Assembly (NCBI GenBank): GCA_026826555.1 | Contig: JAKSZT010054324.1 | Location: forward strand, 2,273,143-2,337,142 | Direction: 5' to 3' | Length of the DNA stretch: 64,000 nt | Source of the DNA: Tolypeutes matacus | Taxonomy: Eukaryota; Chordata; Mammalia; Cingulata; Chlamyphoridae | Part shown: one piece after another, positions 33,561 through 44,499 of the stretch | How positions within the stretch are numbered: the stretch's first letter is position 1 | Layout of the letters: each line of letters starts with the position of its first letter | The notes under the pieces: generated by a model | What the model saw: only the letters and a program-made list of their open reading frames with translations | Databases searched by the model: none | What the model was told of the DNA's origin: nothing | Position numbers and translations under genes: made by a program

Positions 33561-34717
33561 TTTTTTTGTCATTTTATTTTATTTTTTAAATATATGTTTT
33601 TATTTTTTTAAGATACTTAGATTACACAAATGTTACACAAAATATATAGGGATTCCCATATGCCCCACTCCCCACACCTCCCACACCCTCCCACATAAAC
33701 AACATCCTTCATTAGTGTGGCACATTCATTGTGATTGATAAACGCATCCTGGGGCATTGCCATTGCGCATGGACCACAGTTCACATTGTAGTTTACACTT
33801 TCTCCCACACGATTTTGCAGGCTATGGGAAGATATATAATGGCCTATATCTGTTGTTGCAATGCCATTTAGGACGATTCCCAAGTCCCAAAAAAGCCCTC
33901 GCATTACACCTGTCCTTCCCTCCCCCTGCCCCTAGAGCCTCCAGTAGCCACTGCCTCCACATCAATGCTGTAATTTCTTCCATTGCTAGAATCACAAGTC
34001 TATAGTAGAATACCAGTAAGTCCACTCTAGTCCATAGTTCATTCCCCAGTCCTGAGGATTCTGGGATGGTGATGTCCATTCCACCTCTAATTGAGAGAGG
34101 GTTTCAATCCCATACAGCCAATGGATGGGACTCTCTTGCTTGCAGTTGTAGGCTCTCTCGTTTCCTTGGTATGGTGGTTGTCAATCCTCACCTCCTTGTT
34201 AGTTGTCCTAGGTGAGTCCAATGAACTGGAGAGTAGGTGTTGCAACTCTGCTGAGGCTCAGGGCTCAGCTGGCACATGGGCAGCCCAAAGATTCTAGTCT
34301 CTTGAACATACACCTACCAACTCCAGCACCAAGTATAGGTTCAAATAGAAGGGACAGATGAGCCATGTGTTGGGAAACCATAACTGAGTCCAACTCTGTT
34401 ACTCTCAGGAGCACAAACTCCAAAGTAGGGCCCACTGGCAAGGCACCAAACTCTATCCTCCCTGACCCTAGGACTTCAGTAGCCCCATTATTTCAGGTAG
34501 TATCCACTTTGGCAGTCTATAAAATCCTGTTGAGATGTGCATAAGCGTTACCTCTGGGATGACCGCTTGACTCACTTTGAAGTCTCTTAGCCATATAAAC
34601 TCATTTGTCTTTACCTTTTCCCCCTTTTATTTGAGGGCTTTTCCCAGTCGCATTGCTAGTTGGTGCTTGTTAGTAATCCCTTAGTGCCGGCACAGGGAGG
34701 CTCATCCCCGGAAGAAG
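33561..34717 (-). mobile_element. L1-type tail, 5'-truncated, inserted in older repeat
   Basis: T-rich left end (33561-33610, with AATAAA-type signals on the minus strand) is followed by the same L1-type 3' sequence as at 11190-11671 ('gggattcccatatgccc', 'cccacataaacaacatcc'), extending about 600 bp further in the 5' direction to about 34717. Flanks 'agtataacctcatttt' (left) and 'agtatgactttatttt' (right) agree at 13 of 16 positions, a probable aged target duplication. Overlapping antisense frames (33617-33904, 33822-34079) show no conserved domain. Confidence 0.75.
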
Positions 34718-34835
34718 TATGACTTTATTTTAACTTGCCTAATTCCATCTGATATGACTGCATTCACATTCGGAGGTACTGGGGAGTAGGACTTAAACAT
34801 ATCTTTTTATGAGAGACACAGTTGAAACCATAACA
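34718..34835 (+). mobile_element. Ancient LTR-like repeat, 3' part (split)
   Basis: Continuation of 33393-33560: 'aacttgcctaattcc', 'actgcattcacattcgg', 'aggtactggggagtagg' and 'gaaaccataaca' end. Joining the two parts restores the usual order of this repeat. Confidence 0.6.
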
Positions 34836-36590
34836 AGTGACAAAACTGTCAAAAATGAGTAACAGATTCAACACAATCCCTATCAAAATGCCAGCTGCCT
34901 TTTGTAGAAATATATAAGCTGATTTCAAGTTCTATATGAAAATGCAGGAGACTTCAAATAGCCAGAGCAACTGTTATAAAAAGAAAAAAATATGTTGGAG
35001 GATTCACACTTCCAAATTTCAAAACTTGCTACAAAGCTACAGTAATAACACAGTGTGGCACAGTCATAAAGTTAGACATATAGATAAATGGAATAGAATT
35101 AAGAGTCCAAAAGTAAATCCTTGCATTTCTGGTTAATTGATTTTGACAAGGGTATCAAGACAATTCAAGAGTGGAGGGTGAGAATAGTCTTTCTAAAACA
35201 TGATGCTAGGGCAATTGGATATCCACATGCAAAATAAAGAAATTGGACTTCTACCTCATACCATGCACAAAAATTAGCTCAAAATGAATCATAGATGAAC
35301 ATATAAGAGATAAAACTATACAATTCTTTGAAGAAAATATAGGCCTAACTCTTCATGACTTTTGGATTGACAATGTTAAATGTCCCAAGAAAGAAAAGAG
35401 AAAAAAGTGGTAAAATTGATTACCACTATACATATCATTAAAAGCCTGAAGAAAATAACTCACAGAATGGGAGAAACTATCATATATGATAAGGGACTTG
35501 TGTTCAGAATACTGTTTTCTGTTCCACATTGCAACTTTCTCCATGGGAATTTCAATATATTAGGAGCTGGCAAAAGAAATTTTATGGGAATTTTATGGGA
35601 ATTTTGTGGAAGCCGGCAGATGACACAGAAAAAGTTTAGAAACTCAGAAATGCATTAAATATATGTATAGTATTGTGTAATAACCCAATTTTTATAATAA
35701 AGTACTATAAATGCCAGATAAAAGAAAAAGAAAAAAATCAGACTTCTCTGGTATGAAAGGAAAGCCAAAAATCTTTCCAGAGATTTTTCAGATTGCAGGA
35801 GGTGCTGTGGCCCCAATTCCCCAAGATGTGGAAGGAATATATGCATATAAAAACTCTTACAACACAGAACAATAAACCATTTTAACAATGGGCAAAGGAT
35901 TTGAAGAAATATTTCTTTAAAAGGCATATGAATAGCTAATAAGTACTTGAAAAGATATGGAGAAATTCGAATACTCATACATCATTGATGGGCATGTAAA
36001 ATGGTACAGCCACTTTGGAAAACAATTTTGCAGTTTCTCACTAAATAAAACATTGATTTTTCATAAGACCCAGTATATATCCCAAAGAAATGAAAATATA
36101 CGTCCATTAAAAAGTGTACATAAATGTTCATAGTAGGATTATTCATAATAGCTAAATAGTGGATACCACCTAAGTGTACATCACCAGATAAATTGGTACA
36201 TTATATTAGTATATACATACAATGGAATATTATTAGGTAATAAAAAGAAATATGACATGGATGAACCTTAAAACCATTATAATAAGTGAAAGTGGCCTAT
36301 CACAAAAGACCACATATTGTATCATTCTATTTATATGAAATTTCCATTTTGGCAAATTTGTAGAGACAGTATAGATTAATGGTTTCTTAGGGTTTGGGTT
36401 GTATAAGTGGGCAATAGTAATTAACTGCTAATGGCTAAGGAGCTTCTTTTAGAGTTAACTAAAATATTCTAAAATTCAATTGTGTTGACGCTTGCAGAAC
36501 CCTGTGAATATACTAAAGAAAGGAAATGAGTATTTCAATTGGTTAAATTATACGGTATGTGAATTATGCCTTATTAATGCTGTTTTATAA
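34836..36590 (+). mobile_element. L1 ORF2 C-terminus and 3' UTR (part 2), split by insert
   Basis: Continues L1 in order: 'caatccctatcaaaatgcc', 'aatggaatagaattaagag', 'ggcaaaggatttgaag', 'tcatacatcattgatggg', 'tacaatggaatattatt', 'atggatgaaccttaaaac' and a 3' UTR ending near 36590. ORF2 is full of stops and frameshifts. The element is interrupted at 35512-35834 by an unidentified block. Frames at 34936-35136 and 35380-35658 are remnants. Confidence 0.85.
35512..35834. mobile_element. Unidentified ~323-bp insertion splitting L1
   Basis: L1 reads 'gggacttgtgttcagaata' up to 35511 and resumes 'atataaaaactcttacaac' after about 35839; the sequence between is not L1. GAATA flanks both sides (35507-35511 and 35835-35839). 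Inside are three tandem 'ttttatggga' words (about 35580-35605), an 'ataataaag' signal-like word and an A/G-rich run. A small LTR is possible, but clean TG/CA ends are not seen. Confidence 0.5.
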
Positions 36591-36594
36591 AAAA

Positions 36595-37850
36595 TTCTTA
36601 CACATATAGCTTTGTGTATATTCATGATAATAGCCTTAAGATAAATTTCTGGAAGTAGAATTATGGGATCAGAATTACTGGACTTTTAATGCAAATTGAC
36701 AAATTATCATCTTTGAAATCATGTCAATTTATACCTTTGCTGGAATGAATTGCATTTTAGGAATATACCTTTAACTTAGCCAAAATTGGGTACTATCATT
36801 ATTTGTATCTTTCTCAATTTGATAAGGGTACAGATTCTGTTATTTTAATTTTTCACTTCTTTGAATTCTACTGATATTGAGTCTTTTAAAATATTTTATT
36901 GACCATTTTAAAGTGTGTTTGTGTGTACATATGGATAGATTTTCTATATTCCTTGCTGATAGTTCTGTTTGAGTGTGTTTGTTGTTGATTTATAAAACTA
37001 GTTTATGATAAGGATATTATCCTTTACTTATATCATGTTTTTTTACAATACAGATATTGTTTTACTTTTATGGACTCTAAATCCAACTTCTATTAATTTT
37101 TAAAATTTTTGGATCTGTGTTTAAAAAGACAATTCCAACTCCAAGATAAATATTTAACTATATATTCCTCTAGTTGTTTTACTTTTTCTAATGTTTTTTA
37201 TCTTAAATACATTTGAAATTTATCTATGAGTGGATAGAACCCTAACTTAAGTTATTTCAATGCAACTTATTACATAAATCATTCTTTTATTTTTTTATTT
37301 GAAGTCCCATTTTTATCATATATTTAAGGCATTTGCCATATTGAATTTGTATGGGCATTCTATTCTGTCTTTTGATTTTACATCACATCTGACAAAAAAT
37401 ACTGCACTTTAGTAATATTTTTATCTGTCTATATTAGATTCTTCATCATTTAAAAACTATTTAGGAACATTTATCCCTTTTATTCTTCCAGGAGCATTTT
37501 TATTTATTCATCATTTTTCCCCCAAATTGACTTTTTTTTCATGTTGCAGTAAATGTAGAGAATTTTATAATATTCAATCTTCAAATTCATAACTGCTATT
37601 TGTTACAAAACTTTTTATTTTGAATAGCTTTTTGATTGTTGCTCTTCTGTTACCATTAGACAATCATGTCATATAAAAATTGGGATAAATATTGTTCTGA
37701 CTTTTACAATTTTCCTTCCTACTTTTTATTTGCTAATTAATTAATAGGAAAATTTAAAATAGTGGTATAAGCGGACATCTTATCTTGTTGCTGAATTTAA
37801 TAGGAATATTTTTACTATGCTACTCATTTCACTATGTATTATGGAAAACA
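36595..37850 (-). mobile_element. Old L1/HAL1-lineage fragment
   Basis: Reverse-strand LINE words: 'aaatttctggaagtagaatt', 'acaaattatcatctttgaaa', 'aattccaactccaag' and 'catcacatctgac'. It lies tail-to-tail with the plus-strand L1 on its left. Highly decayed; the family is uncertain. Confidence 0.55.
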
Positions 37851-37999
37851 AGTCCCCAAATCTTATTTTATTGAAGATATGACTAACAAAAATATCAACA
37901 ACAACAAAAAAAAGAATTTGGGTCAGATGGTATAAGGTTACTTGAAAATACTGAATGACCCCAATGCTTGATACCTGTTATGTTATTTCAGAGTACAAA

Positions 38000-38215
38000 A
38001 ATACATCTAACATAAAACCAGAGAGGCTGTTTAATATAGTTACTAAGTGTGTGAACTATGAAGCCCATCTACCTTGTTAGAATCCCTGCTTGGCCATATA
38101 TTAGCTGTATGACTTTAGAAAATGTGTTTAAATGATCTGTACTTTATCTTCCTCATCTGTAAAATGTGAATAATAAGAGTACTTGACTCATGGGGTATAA
38201 AGTTAAAGTTAATTG
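38000..38215 (+). repeat. MIR relic
   Basis: 'tgtgtgaactatgaagccc', 'ttagctgtatgactttag', 'cctcatctgtaaaatgtg' and 'gactcatggggtataaag' follow the MIR core and end. Confidence 0.8.
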
Positions 38216-38224
38216 TATCAGTAT

Positions 38225-38700
38225 ACTATGCCAGTTAACTCTTGCTAACTAACAAAGCTACCCCGAAATTTAGTAGCTTAAAACCAACTATTATCCGTCA
38301 TGTTTCTGCAATATGGTCCAGACTCAGCTGGTTGACTTGTCTTTGTTCCATGCTGTGTCGAGTGGCTCATTTATGTGTTTGCAGTTCGCTTAACTGTGGC
38401 TGGAAGATCAAACATCTGGCACCTTAGCTTGGATGACCAAAATTGATATGGGCTGCTTTGGCCTGTCTCTTTCTTTGTGTCTTTCATCCTTCTGGGTTTC
38501 TATTTCTGTATATACAGTCTCTCATTTTCAAGGACAGTAGCCCAAGCCTTATTGCATGACATCTCAGGAAAGCAAGAGAACACAAGCAGAAGCCATAAGC
38601 CTCTTAAAGTCTATGCCCAGAATGCTCCCACTGTCAGTTCTGCATTCTGTTGGTCCAGTCATATAAGGCCAGTCAAGATTCATTTGGAAGGTATTATGCA
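38225..38700 (+). mobile_element. Ancient LTR-like interspersed repeat
   Basis: Start 'gccagttaactcttgctaac' and 'taccccgaaatttagtagc' / 'ttaaaaccaactattatc' match a widespread placental repeat (accaccccaaaacttagtggcttaaaac), and later parts 'gtccagactcagctgg', 'ggctggaagatcaaacatc' and 'tctgttggtccagtcatat' keep its order. Family not named. The 98-codon frame at 38477-38773 overlaps it and is not a gene. Confidence 0.6.
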
Positions 38701-38779
38701 AGTTCTGAATTTAGAGAGAGCATTTTGTAGCAATTTACGAGAAGCACCTAGAACAGGGCCTGGTATATCATAAGCATAT

Positions 38780-38990
38780 GCATTTTATCCATTATTAATA
38801 ATATTTTTGAGTACCCACTAAGTATCAGGGTTCTTTCATTACTTTGTTTTATCATCAAAAGAACCACTTGAAAGTGTTTACAAATGAGGAAACTGAGGCT
38901 CAGAGAGGTTATATAATGTGTTTGAACTGCGTGGCTACTTAAGAAAAGTACTGTGATTTCAAACCTGTTCTGACTCCTAAAGACATACTA
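38780..38990 (+). repeat. MIR relic (well preserved)
   Basis: 'ttgagtacccactaagtatc', 'aaatgaggaaactgaggctc', 'agagaggttatataatgtg' and 'cctgttctgactcctaaag' give a clear MIR. Confidence 0.85.
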
Positions 38991-40262
38991 TTACTATTAC
39001 ACTGACTTCTGTCCGTATTCTGTATCAGCCTGACCCAACCCAATCTCCATATAGCTCCCAAACTCATGAGCCCCATCACAGGCAGGGTGAGTCTATAGGT
39101 CTTTTCCCTTTCTTCAGCCTTGAATGATAGAATATATTTGCACTGTGTGTCCATCATGAACACACTGGGCATGTTCTCACAGAAATAAGAGCCTGTTGAG
39201 TCCTGTGTAATTGCTTTAGCTAGAACACTCTGCTTACCCTGAGACAAACCTCTCAGAATGTCTGCTTCAATGATCCTTATGCTATGAAATCATGATGTAT
39301 TAATCCAACTGTGTATGTCCATTATGTCTCTTAATTAAATTTTAATATTTCACGTGACATCCTCTTCTATGCATCTTAGTAAGGTTACCAAAAATCACAT
39401 TTTTTTGTGTGACTATAAAATCATTCTTGCACTCCTTAAATATATCAGGAACACTCTACATTGCAATGGATGCATGATTATATTTTTCCTTCAAATATAT
39501 GATAGCTTAATATTCTCTGGAAGCTCTTTGACAAGTTTTATTTTTTTAAAGTAATGAGATGTTTTTTCACCTGTAGTAAAAAAAACAGATGTGATAATTT
39601 AAAAAAATGCTATTATACATCATGGGTTTTCAAGCAATGTGTGAAAATTATTTCTTAAAGAGATTCCAAGTTATTTAAATGTAGGAATATTTATTATTAG
39701 AAAATATGGGTTGTCAGAAAGGAAATATAGAATTTTCTTAACTGTCATGAGCTTTAAAAATAATTTAAAAAGAATCATAGTAACTTTATTTGAGGTTTAA
39801 TAGAAACCTACATGATACCACCTAGTGGGCATAGTCATAATTTGAAATATTTACTAAGTACACTTAAGGAGAATAATTGATAAAGTAACATCAAGTGTAA
39901 AATATTTTTAAAAAAATACTGGGTATGTGGTAAATAAAGGAATGAAACATGGTGAATAAATATTGATTCAAAATATTAATATACATTTTAAATACGTAAC
40001 TAAAGGAAAAAAGCTTAAGCACTATACTTCACTTTGAGCTTTAGAGCAGTTTAGAAATGAGGTGCCATACAAAGCACAGAAAGGACTGTTCCCTTCTCTC
40101 CATCCAATTCCCACTCCACTCTCCTCTGTCTCCCCTAATCAGATCTTATGCCTTGTTTAAGTTCTAGTAAAGAATAGTGCAAAAAATGACACAAAGTATA
40201 ATGCTTGATAAGGTACAGTAAAGATATTTTGAAAGAAGGCAAAAAAATAAATAAAAAAGACC
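38991..40262. other. Unannotated stretch
   Basis: Unique AT-rich DNA. An antisense frame of 102 codons at 38939-39247 starts in the MIR and shows no domain. Confidence 0.5.
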
Positions 40263-40264
40263 AA

Positions 40265-40665
40265 AAACTGAAGCTAGTCTGGGTGTCCATCAATAAGACA
40301 ATAGATAAATTGATGTATTCTAAAATGGAATACTACTCAGCACCATTGAATAACACAGAAAAATATCAAAAACATTGTGCTGAGTGAAAGAAGCCTTACC
40401 AAAAAAGAGCACATGGAGTACGATTTCAGGCAAAATGAATTTATGCTATAAAAAAATATCAGTTCAGTGATAGCTGGGGTAGGATAGGGAGCAGAATTGA
40501 CTGAAAAAAGGTGCAAGGGAACTTTTCTGGATTGGTGGTAATTTTCAATATCTTGATAATGGTTTGAGTTACATAGGTGTATGCATTTCTTAAAATTAAG
40601 GAAAAAGAAATTTAAGATTTGTTCAGTTCATTGTTTGTAAATTGTACATCAAAAGAACAAATAAG
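40265..40665 (+). mobile_element. L1M/HAL1-type ORF2 end and 3' UTR fragment
   Basis: 'gtctgggtgtccatcaataa', 'atggaatactactcagcac', 'aaacattgtgctgagtgaaa', 'gaagcc', then 'ttctggattggtgg' and 'tatcttgataatggtttg', and 'aattgtacatcaaaag' near the end: a classic old L1 3' end. Confidence 0.75.
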
Positions 40666-40684
40666 TCCATATGAAAAACAATAA

Positions 40685-40872
40685 GCGTATAGGCTTCAGA
40701 CTTATGTTTGAGTTCTGATTTTACCATTTGGCAGCTGTGAAGCTACCTACGTGCATAACACTCTGTGCTTCAATATCCTCTTCTGTAAAGCTGAGGTGAC
40801 AGTATTTCTTAAGCTTGCTGTTTAAGATAATGCAAATAATGTGAGTAAAGTTCTTAACACTTGTTGATAGTA
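40685..40872 (+). repeat. MIR relic
   Basis: 'ataggcttcagacttatg', 'gattttaccatttggcagc', 'tcaatatcctcttctgtaaa' and 'agtaaagttcttaacac'. Confidence 0.7.
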
Positions 40873-41964
40873 GGACAGATTTCCACCCCATAGAATTTGA
40901 TCCATTTTATCTTGATCAATGAAGAAGGAATATGAATGGATATCTTCAAAGTGCAGATGGTGAAGTCTTGGGGTGTTAACCACCTGGCAGCAAAAACCCA
41001 CCTGAGAAGAGGTTGTGTAATGTACAAATCTGACTCTCTTGGGAAGTGCAGAGGTTAACTTGAATAATGATAGATATCACAAGTGACAGAGAAAAAGGTC
41101 GCCCTTTTACTGCAACCCCGTTGGCACTCACAATTTTAAAAGGAAGGAGAGAGGAGGCAAGTTCACAAGGTAACCTATTATAATGTGTTAGACTACAAGG
41201 GGTAACACAGCTGTATATCCACACTTGCATTTACCTCTAACCTGAAAATTACAGAAAAGACAACTAGGGGCCAGAGAAGAGATGCTCATCAAATGTCCGT
41301 AAGTATACTTAATGTCACCATCAATTTTCTACAGCATTTTTTGATGTGGGATTTTCCAGTAAGTGATATCACCTTCCTTCATCTAAAATATAGAGTCAGT
41401 GCAGTGGTACCTCTTAGGAGCCAAAGATAACTTGCACATTTTTACATATGCCTTCTTTCCCCCAGATAAATTGGATTATGAGAGGAAGTAAAAATTGTTC
41501 TGGAAATAGCCAACTGTTTTTTATTCTCCAGACACTGGTTTTTATAGAGGATGAGCAATGGAAAGAGTGCTTTTCACTTTCGAAGGCTGGAGGTGCTACA
41601 TGAATAACAAAAATATCAAACTATTTCAAGCAAGATAATATTTTCAGTGTACTATTAATAGTTTCCTTATATATTTTTTAATCTGTAGGCAGACTTGTTA
41701 TCATTATTATATGTATTGATGGATGTGGGTTCAAACAGCCTTTGTCCAATTTGGTCATGAACCTAGAAAGCCTTCATTTGGAAACATGCACAGGCTTGTT
41801 GATCTTTGCTGTACTCCAGGACTGCCTTTTCCAAAATGGCAACTGCATCAAGCCATGATCTTCTTGAGCATGGAGTTGGTAGTGTTTTGTTTCAAGGCAT
41901 CAGGGGCAGAACCAATGATATCAAAAGCACAAATCAGTGATAGCTACAGTGTAATAGTTATTGG
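40873..41964. other. Unannotated stretch
   Basis: No recognised repeat. The part at 41700-41960 is non-repetitive and less AT-rich and ends in an A-rich run, so a retrocopy is conceivable, but I do not recognise a parent. A 101-codon frame at 41723-42028 ends in poly-Lys from that run. Confidence 0.45.
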
Positions 41965-42014
41965 GCTAGGCACACACACAAAAAAAAAAAAAAAAAAGAA
42001 AAGAAAAGGAAAAA
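41965..42014 (+). repeat. (CA)n/A-rich run
   Basis: 'acacacac' followed by A19 and 'gaaaagaaaagg'. It directly precedes a solo LTR. Confidence 0.9.
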
Positions 42015-42020
42015 ACTTCT

Positions 42021-42893
42021 TGTTTTAGTTTGTCACGGGCTGCCAATGCAAATTACCAGAAGTGTGTTGGCTTTTATAAAGGGTATTTATTTGGGGTAAA
42101 GTTCTCAGTTCCAAGGTTGTGAAAAGTCCAACTCAAAGGCACCATAAGAGGTGTTCCTCACCAAAGTCAGCTATTGTTGATCCTGGCATTGCCACATGGT
42201 GAAGCAAGATGGCCACCAATCTCTGAGAAGGTCTCTGCTCTCCCTCCAGGATCTACCATCTCTTGGATCAACCAGGCATAGGATTATCTCTTTCCAGGCC
42301 TCCTATATCAGTCTCAGCTGTTCCTCTCGCTTCCCACATTCAGCTGTAAACTTTCAGGCATAGCAGGGGTGGTCTCCTCTTAAGCCGCTCTGTGGGCCCA
42401 GCCTCTTGGGAGCTTCCTGCTTAAGTGATCCTCTCTCTTACATGTCAAAATCAAACATGGTGGCTTCTTTTTTCCTCTGTCTGTCCTTGTGAGTTCATTT
42501 ATATCAGACCCACCAGGGGGCAGGAACTAAACCCCTAAAACAGGGGTTCTTAACCAGAGGTCCATGAGCTGGAATTGAAATAAAACAAAACAAAACAAAA
42601 CAAAACATTATTCTTATGGGGGCGTGTTGGTGCAAGTGTGATATATTTATTAAATAATACAGAGTATAGTGTGAACTTAGTAAGGGGTCCATGGTTTTCA
42701 CCTGACTGGCAAAAGCATCCATGGAACAAAAACAGTTAAGAACTCCTGCCCTACAGCAATCTTATCAAGTAATCTAATCAAAGGCCCCTTAACTGAATTT
42801 ACTGCAATCAAAGGGTATCACACTCAGAGGAAGAGATTAGTTTACAAACATAATCTTTCTCTTTTTCATAAATAATAATCTCAAACTGTCATA
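42021..42893 (+). mobile_element. Solo LTR, ERVL-like family A, carrying a MITE
   Basis: Starts TGTTTTAGTTTGTCACGGG and ends CTCAAACTGTCATA (terminal CA decayed to TA). Flanks are CTTCT (42016-42020) and CCTCT (42894-42898), a 5-bp duplication with one change. The length is 873 bp, of which 216 bp are the inner MITE (42541-42748) plus its target duplication. The middle contains the CT-rich block typical of this family. Confidence 0.8.
42541..42748 (+). mobile_element. hAT-type MITE nested in solo LTR
   Basis: TIRs CAGGGGTTCTTAACC and (decayed) GTTAAGAACTCCTG enclose 208 bp. Target duplication CCCTAAAA / CCCTACAG (6 of 8 match). Same family as 22423-22656: both contain 'gaattgaaa', 'ctggcaaa' and 'tggaacaaaaa'. 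An (AAAAC)n run lies at 42581-42606. Confidence 0.85.
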
Positions 42894-42984
42894 CCTCTGC
42901 ATCAAAAAACTCTGAAAGGTCATAAATAATCATTTAAAATAATCTCAAACTGCCATACCTCTGCATCAAAAAACTCTGAAAGGT
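42867..42984 (+). repeat. Tandem duplication over LTR 3' boundary
   Basis: Unit 1 (42867-42920, 54 bp) and unit 2 (42921-42984, 64 bp) share 'aataatctcaaactg' and an identical 28-bp end that begins CATACCTCTGC and finishes TCTGAAAGGT. Unit 2 has a 10-bp insertion near its start and one C/T difference. The duplication copied the last bases of the LTR, its target duplication and flanking DNA. Confidence 0.9.
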
Positions 42985-43224
42985 CTGCAACTTAATTTGT
43001 GTTTCCCCAGAAGCAACCCTGAGACTAGAATTTGAATGTAAGCAATTTATTGGCACACACATGGAACAAGGGTAGTTGAGGGAAGAAAAGAAAGGCATCC
43101 ACCATTTTACACCTACAATTATGCCACGAATAAATAAATAAATACATAAATTCATTAATACATATATAAATAAAGACATTATACCATAGTCAGCTTTTCC
43201 ATATTCACTTTACTTTTGCATGTT

Positions 43225-43350
43225 ATCTTATTATCATCATGAGGGGTGAGCATGGCAGAGACTGAAATCTAAAGGAGTTATAATTTTCCCGGTCACATAG
43301 CTGAAGACATTTCCCAGAACTTCTCACTCCAGATCCCATCCTGTTGAACA
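43225..43350 (+). repeat. MIR relic
   Basis: 'gttatcttattatcatcat', 'gcagagactgaaatctaaag', 'cccggtcacatagctgaag' and 'cactccagatccc'. Confidence 0.55.
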
Positions 43351-43495
43351 TCATCATGTCTTCTCTAAATCAGCCTATTATTTCGTAGGACACATATTTC
43401 AAAATATATTGTATTGTTTTACATTATATAAACAATATTAATTATACAAATAAATATTTATTGTATAAAAATTCCAGATTTTAAAAATCTCTTGT
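43351..43495. other. Short AT-rich spacer
   Basis: No recognised feature. Confidence 0.4.
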
Positions 43496-43499
43496 TATC

Positions 43500-44430
43500 C
43501 CAAGAGCCAGAAATAACTACTCCTGATATTTGAAAGTGCATCAAATTCATTTCATTTGCTGAACTGTATCTCTTTGTTGTTCTTTAAGTTAGATCCTGGA
43601 GGATGTTAACTTTCGGTCTTTATACTCTCTAATGAATTTGTAATTTTAGGTTAACAGTTCCTTTCTTCAGCACTTTGATGATATTAATCCAAATTCTTCT
43701 ACTCTTTATTTTTACGAATGAAAAGGGTGTTGTACTTGTTTCTTTGTATGTAATCTGCCATCTCTTTCTGGTTGCTCTTAAATATTTTCTCTTTGTCTTA
43801 GTGGTCTAAAGTTCAGTGATGTTGTATCTACATTTCAATTTATTTTCACATTTCACTGGGCTTCATAATCTGATAATTTATGTCCCTCATGCATTCTGGG
43901 ATAATTATGTCACTTTCTCTGAAAATTGCATCTCTCTAATTTCTTTTTCCTCACTTTCTGTAACCCTGAGTCAAGGTATATTAGATATGTTGGCTCTTTC
44001 ATGTATCTCTTTGTATCTCCTTCATATTTCCTATCTCTTTTCTCTCTGAAGTACATTCTTTATCATTGAATTAAGTCTATTGCCAAGTTCTCAAATTCTG
44101 TATTCAGCTCTATCCAATCTGCTATTTAATACATTGAATTTTGAATTGGGATATTTTTCATTTCCATAGTCTTTTTGTTTTCCCTTCAAATTTAAATTTT
44201 CCATTTTTTTAAAGGTTTTTAATCTTTCTTTAGCGTATGAAAATTGTTAAATATACTCATTTTATCATCAATTTGACCATATTCTACTTTCTTAGATGCT
44301 TAGGAGAAAATATATGAAAATTCACAGTGGTGGATTTTTAACCTGTGTATTTTTTAAATTGAAGTTTATTTTGAATAGATTTTCTTTTCCACTCTGGGAA
44401 TAAGGTGCACCATGGAATTCATCAATATAT
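43500..44430 (-). mobile_element. Old L1 fragment, ORF1-side sequence
   Basis: Reverse-strand L1 words in order: 'ctggttgctcttaaatattt', 'tctctttgtcttagtgg', 'tttcactgggcttcataatc', 'ttctgggataattatgtc' and 'attcagctctatccaatc'. These match the ORF1 region of L1M elements on the minus strand. The frame at 43816-44049 is on the antisense of the element. Confidence 0.6.
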
Positions 44431-44499
44431 ATTTTTTAAGATTTATTTATTTATTTACTTTTATTTAAGCTCTGAAATACTATATTTACTTAATTGTTA

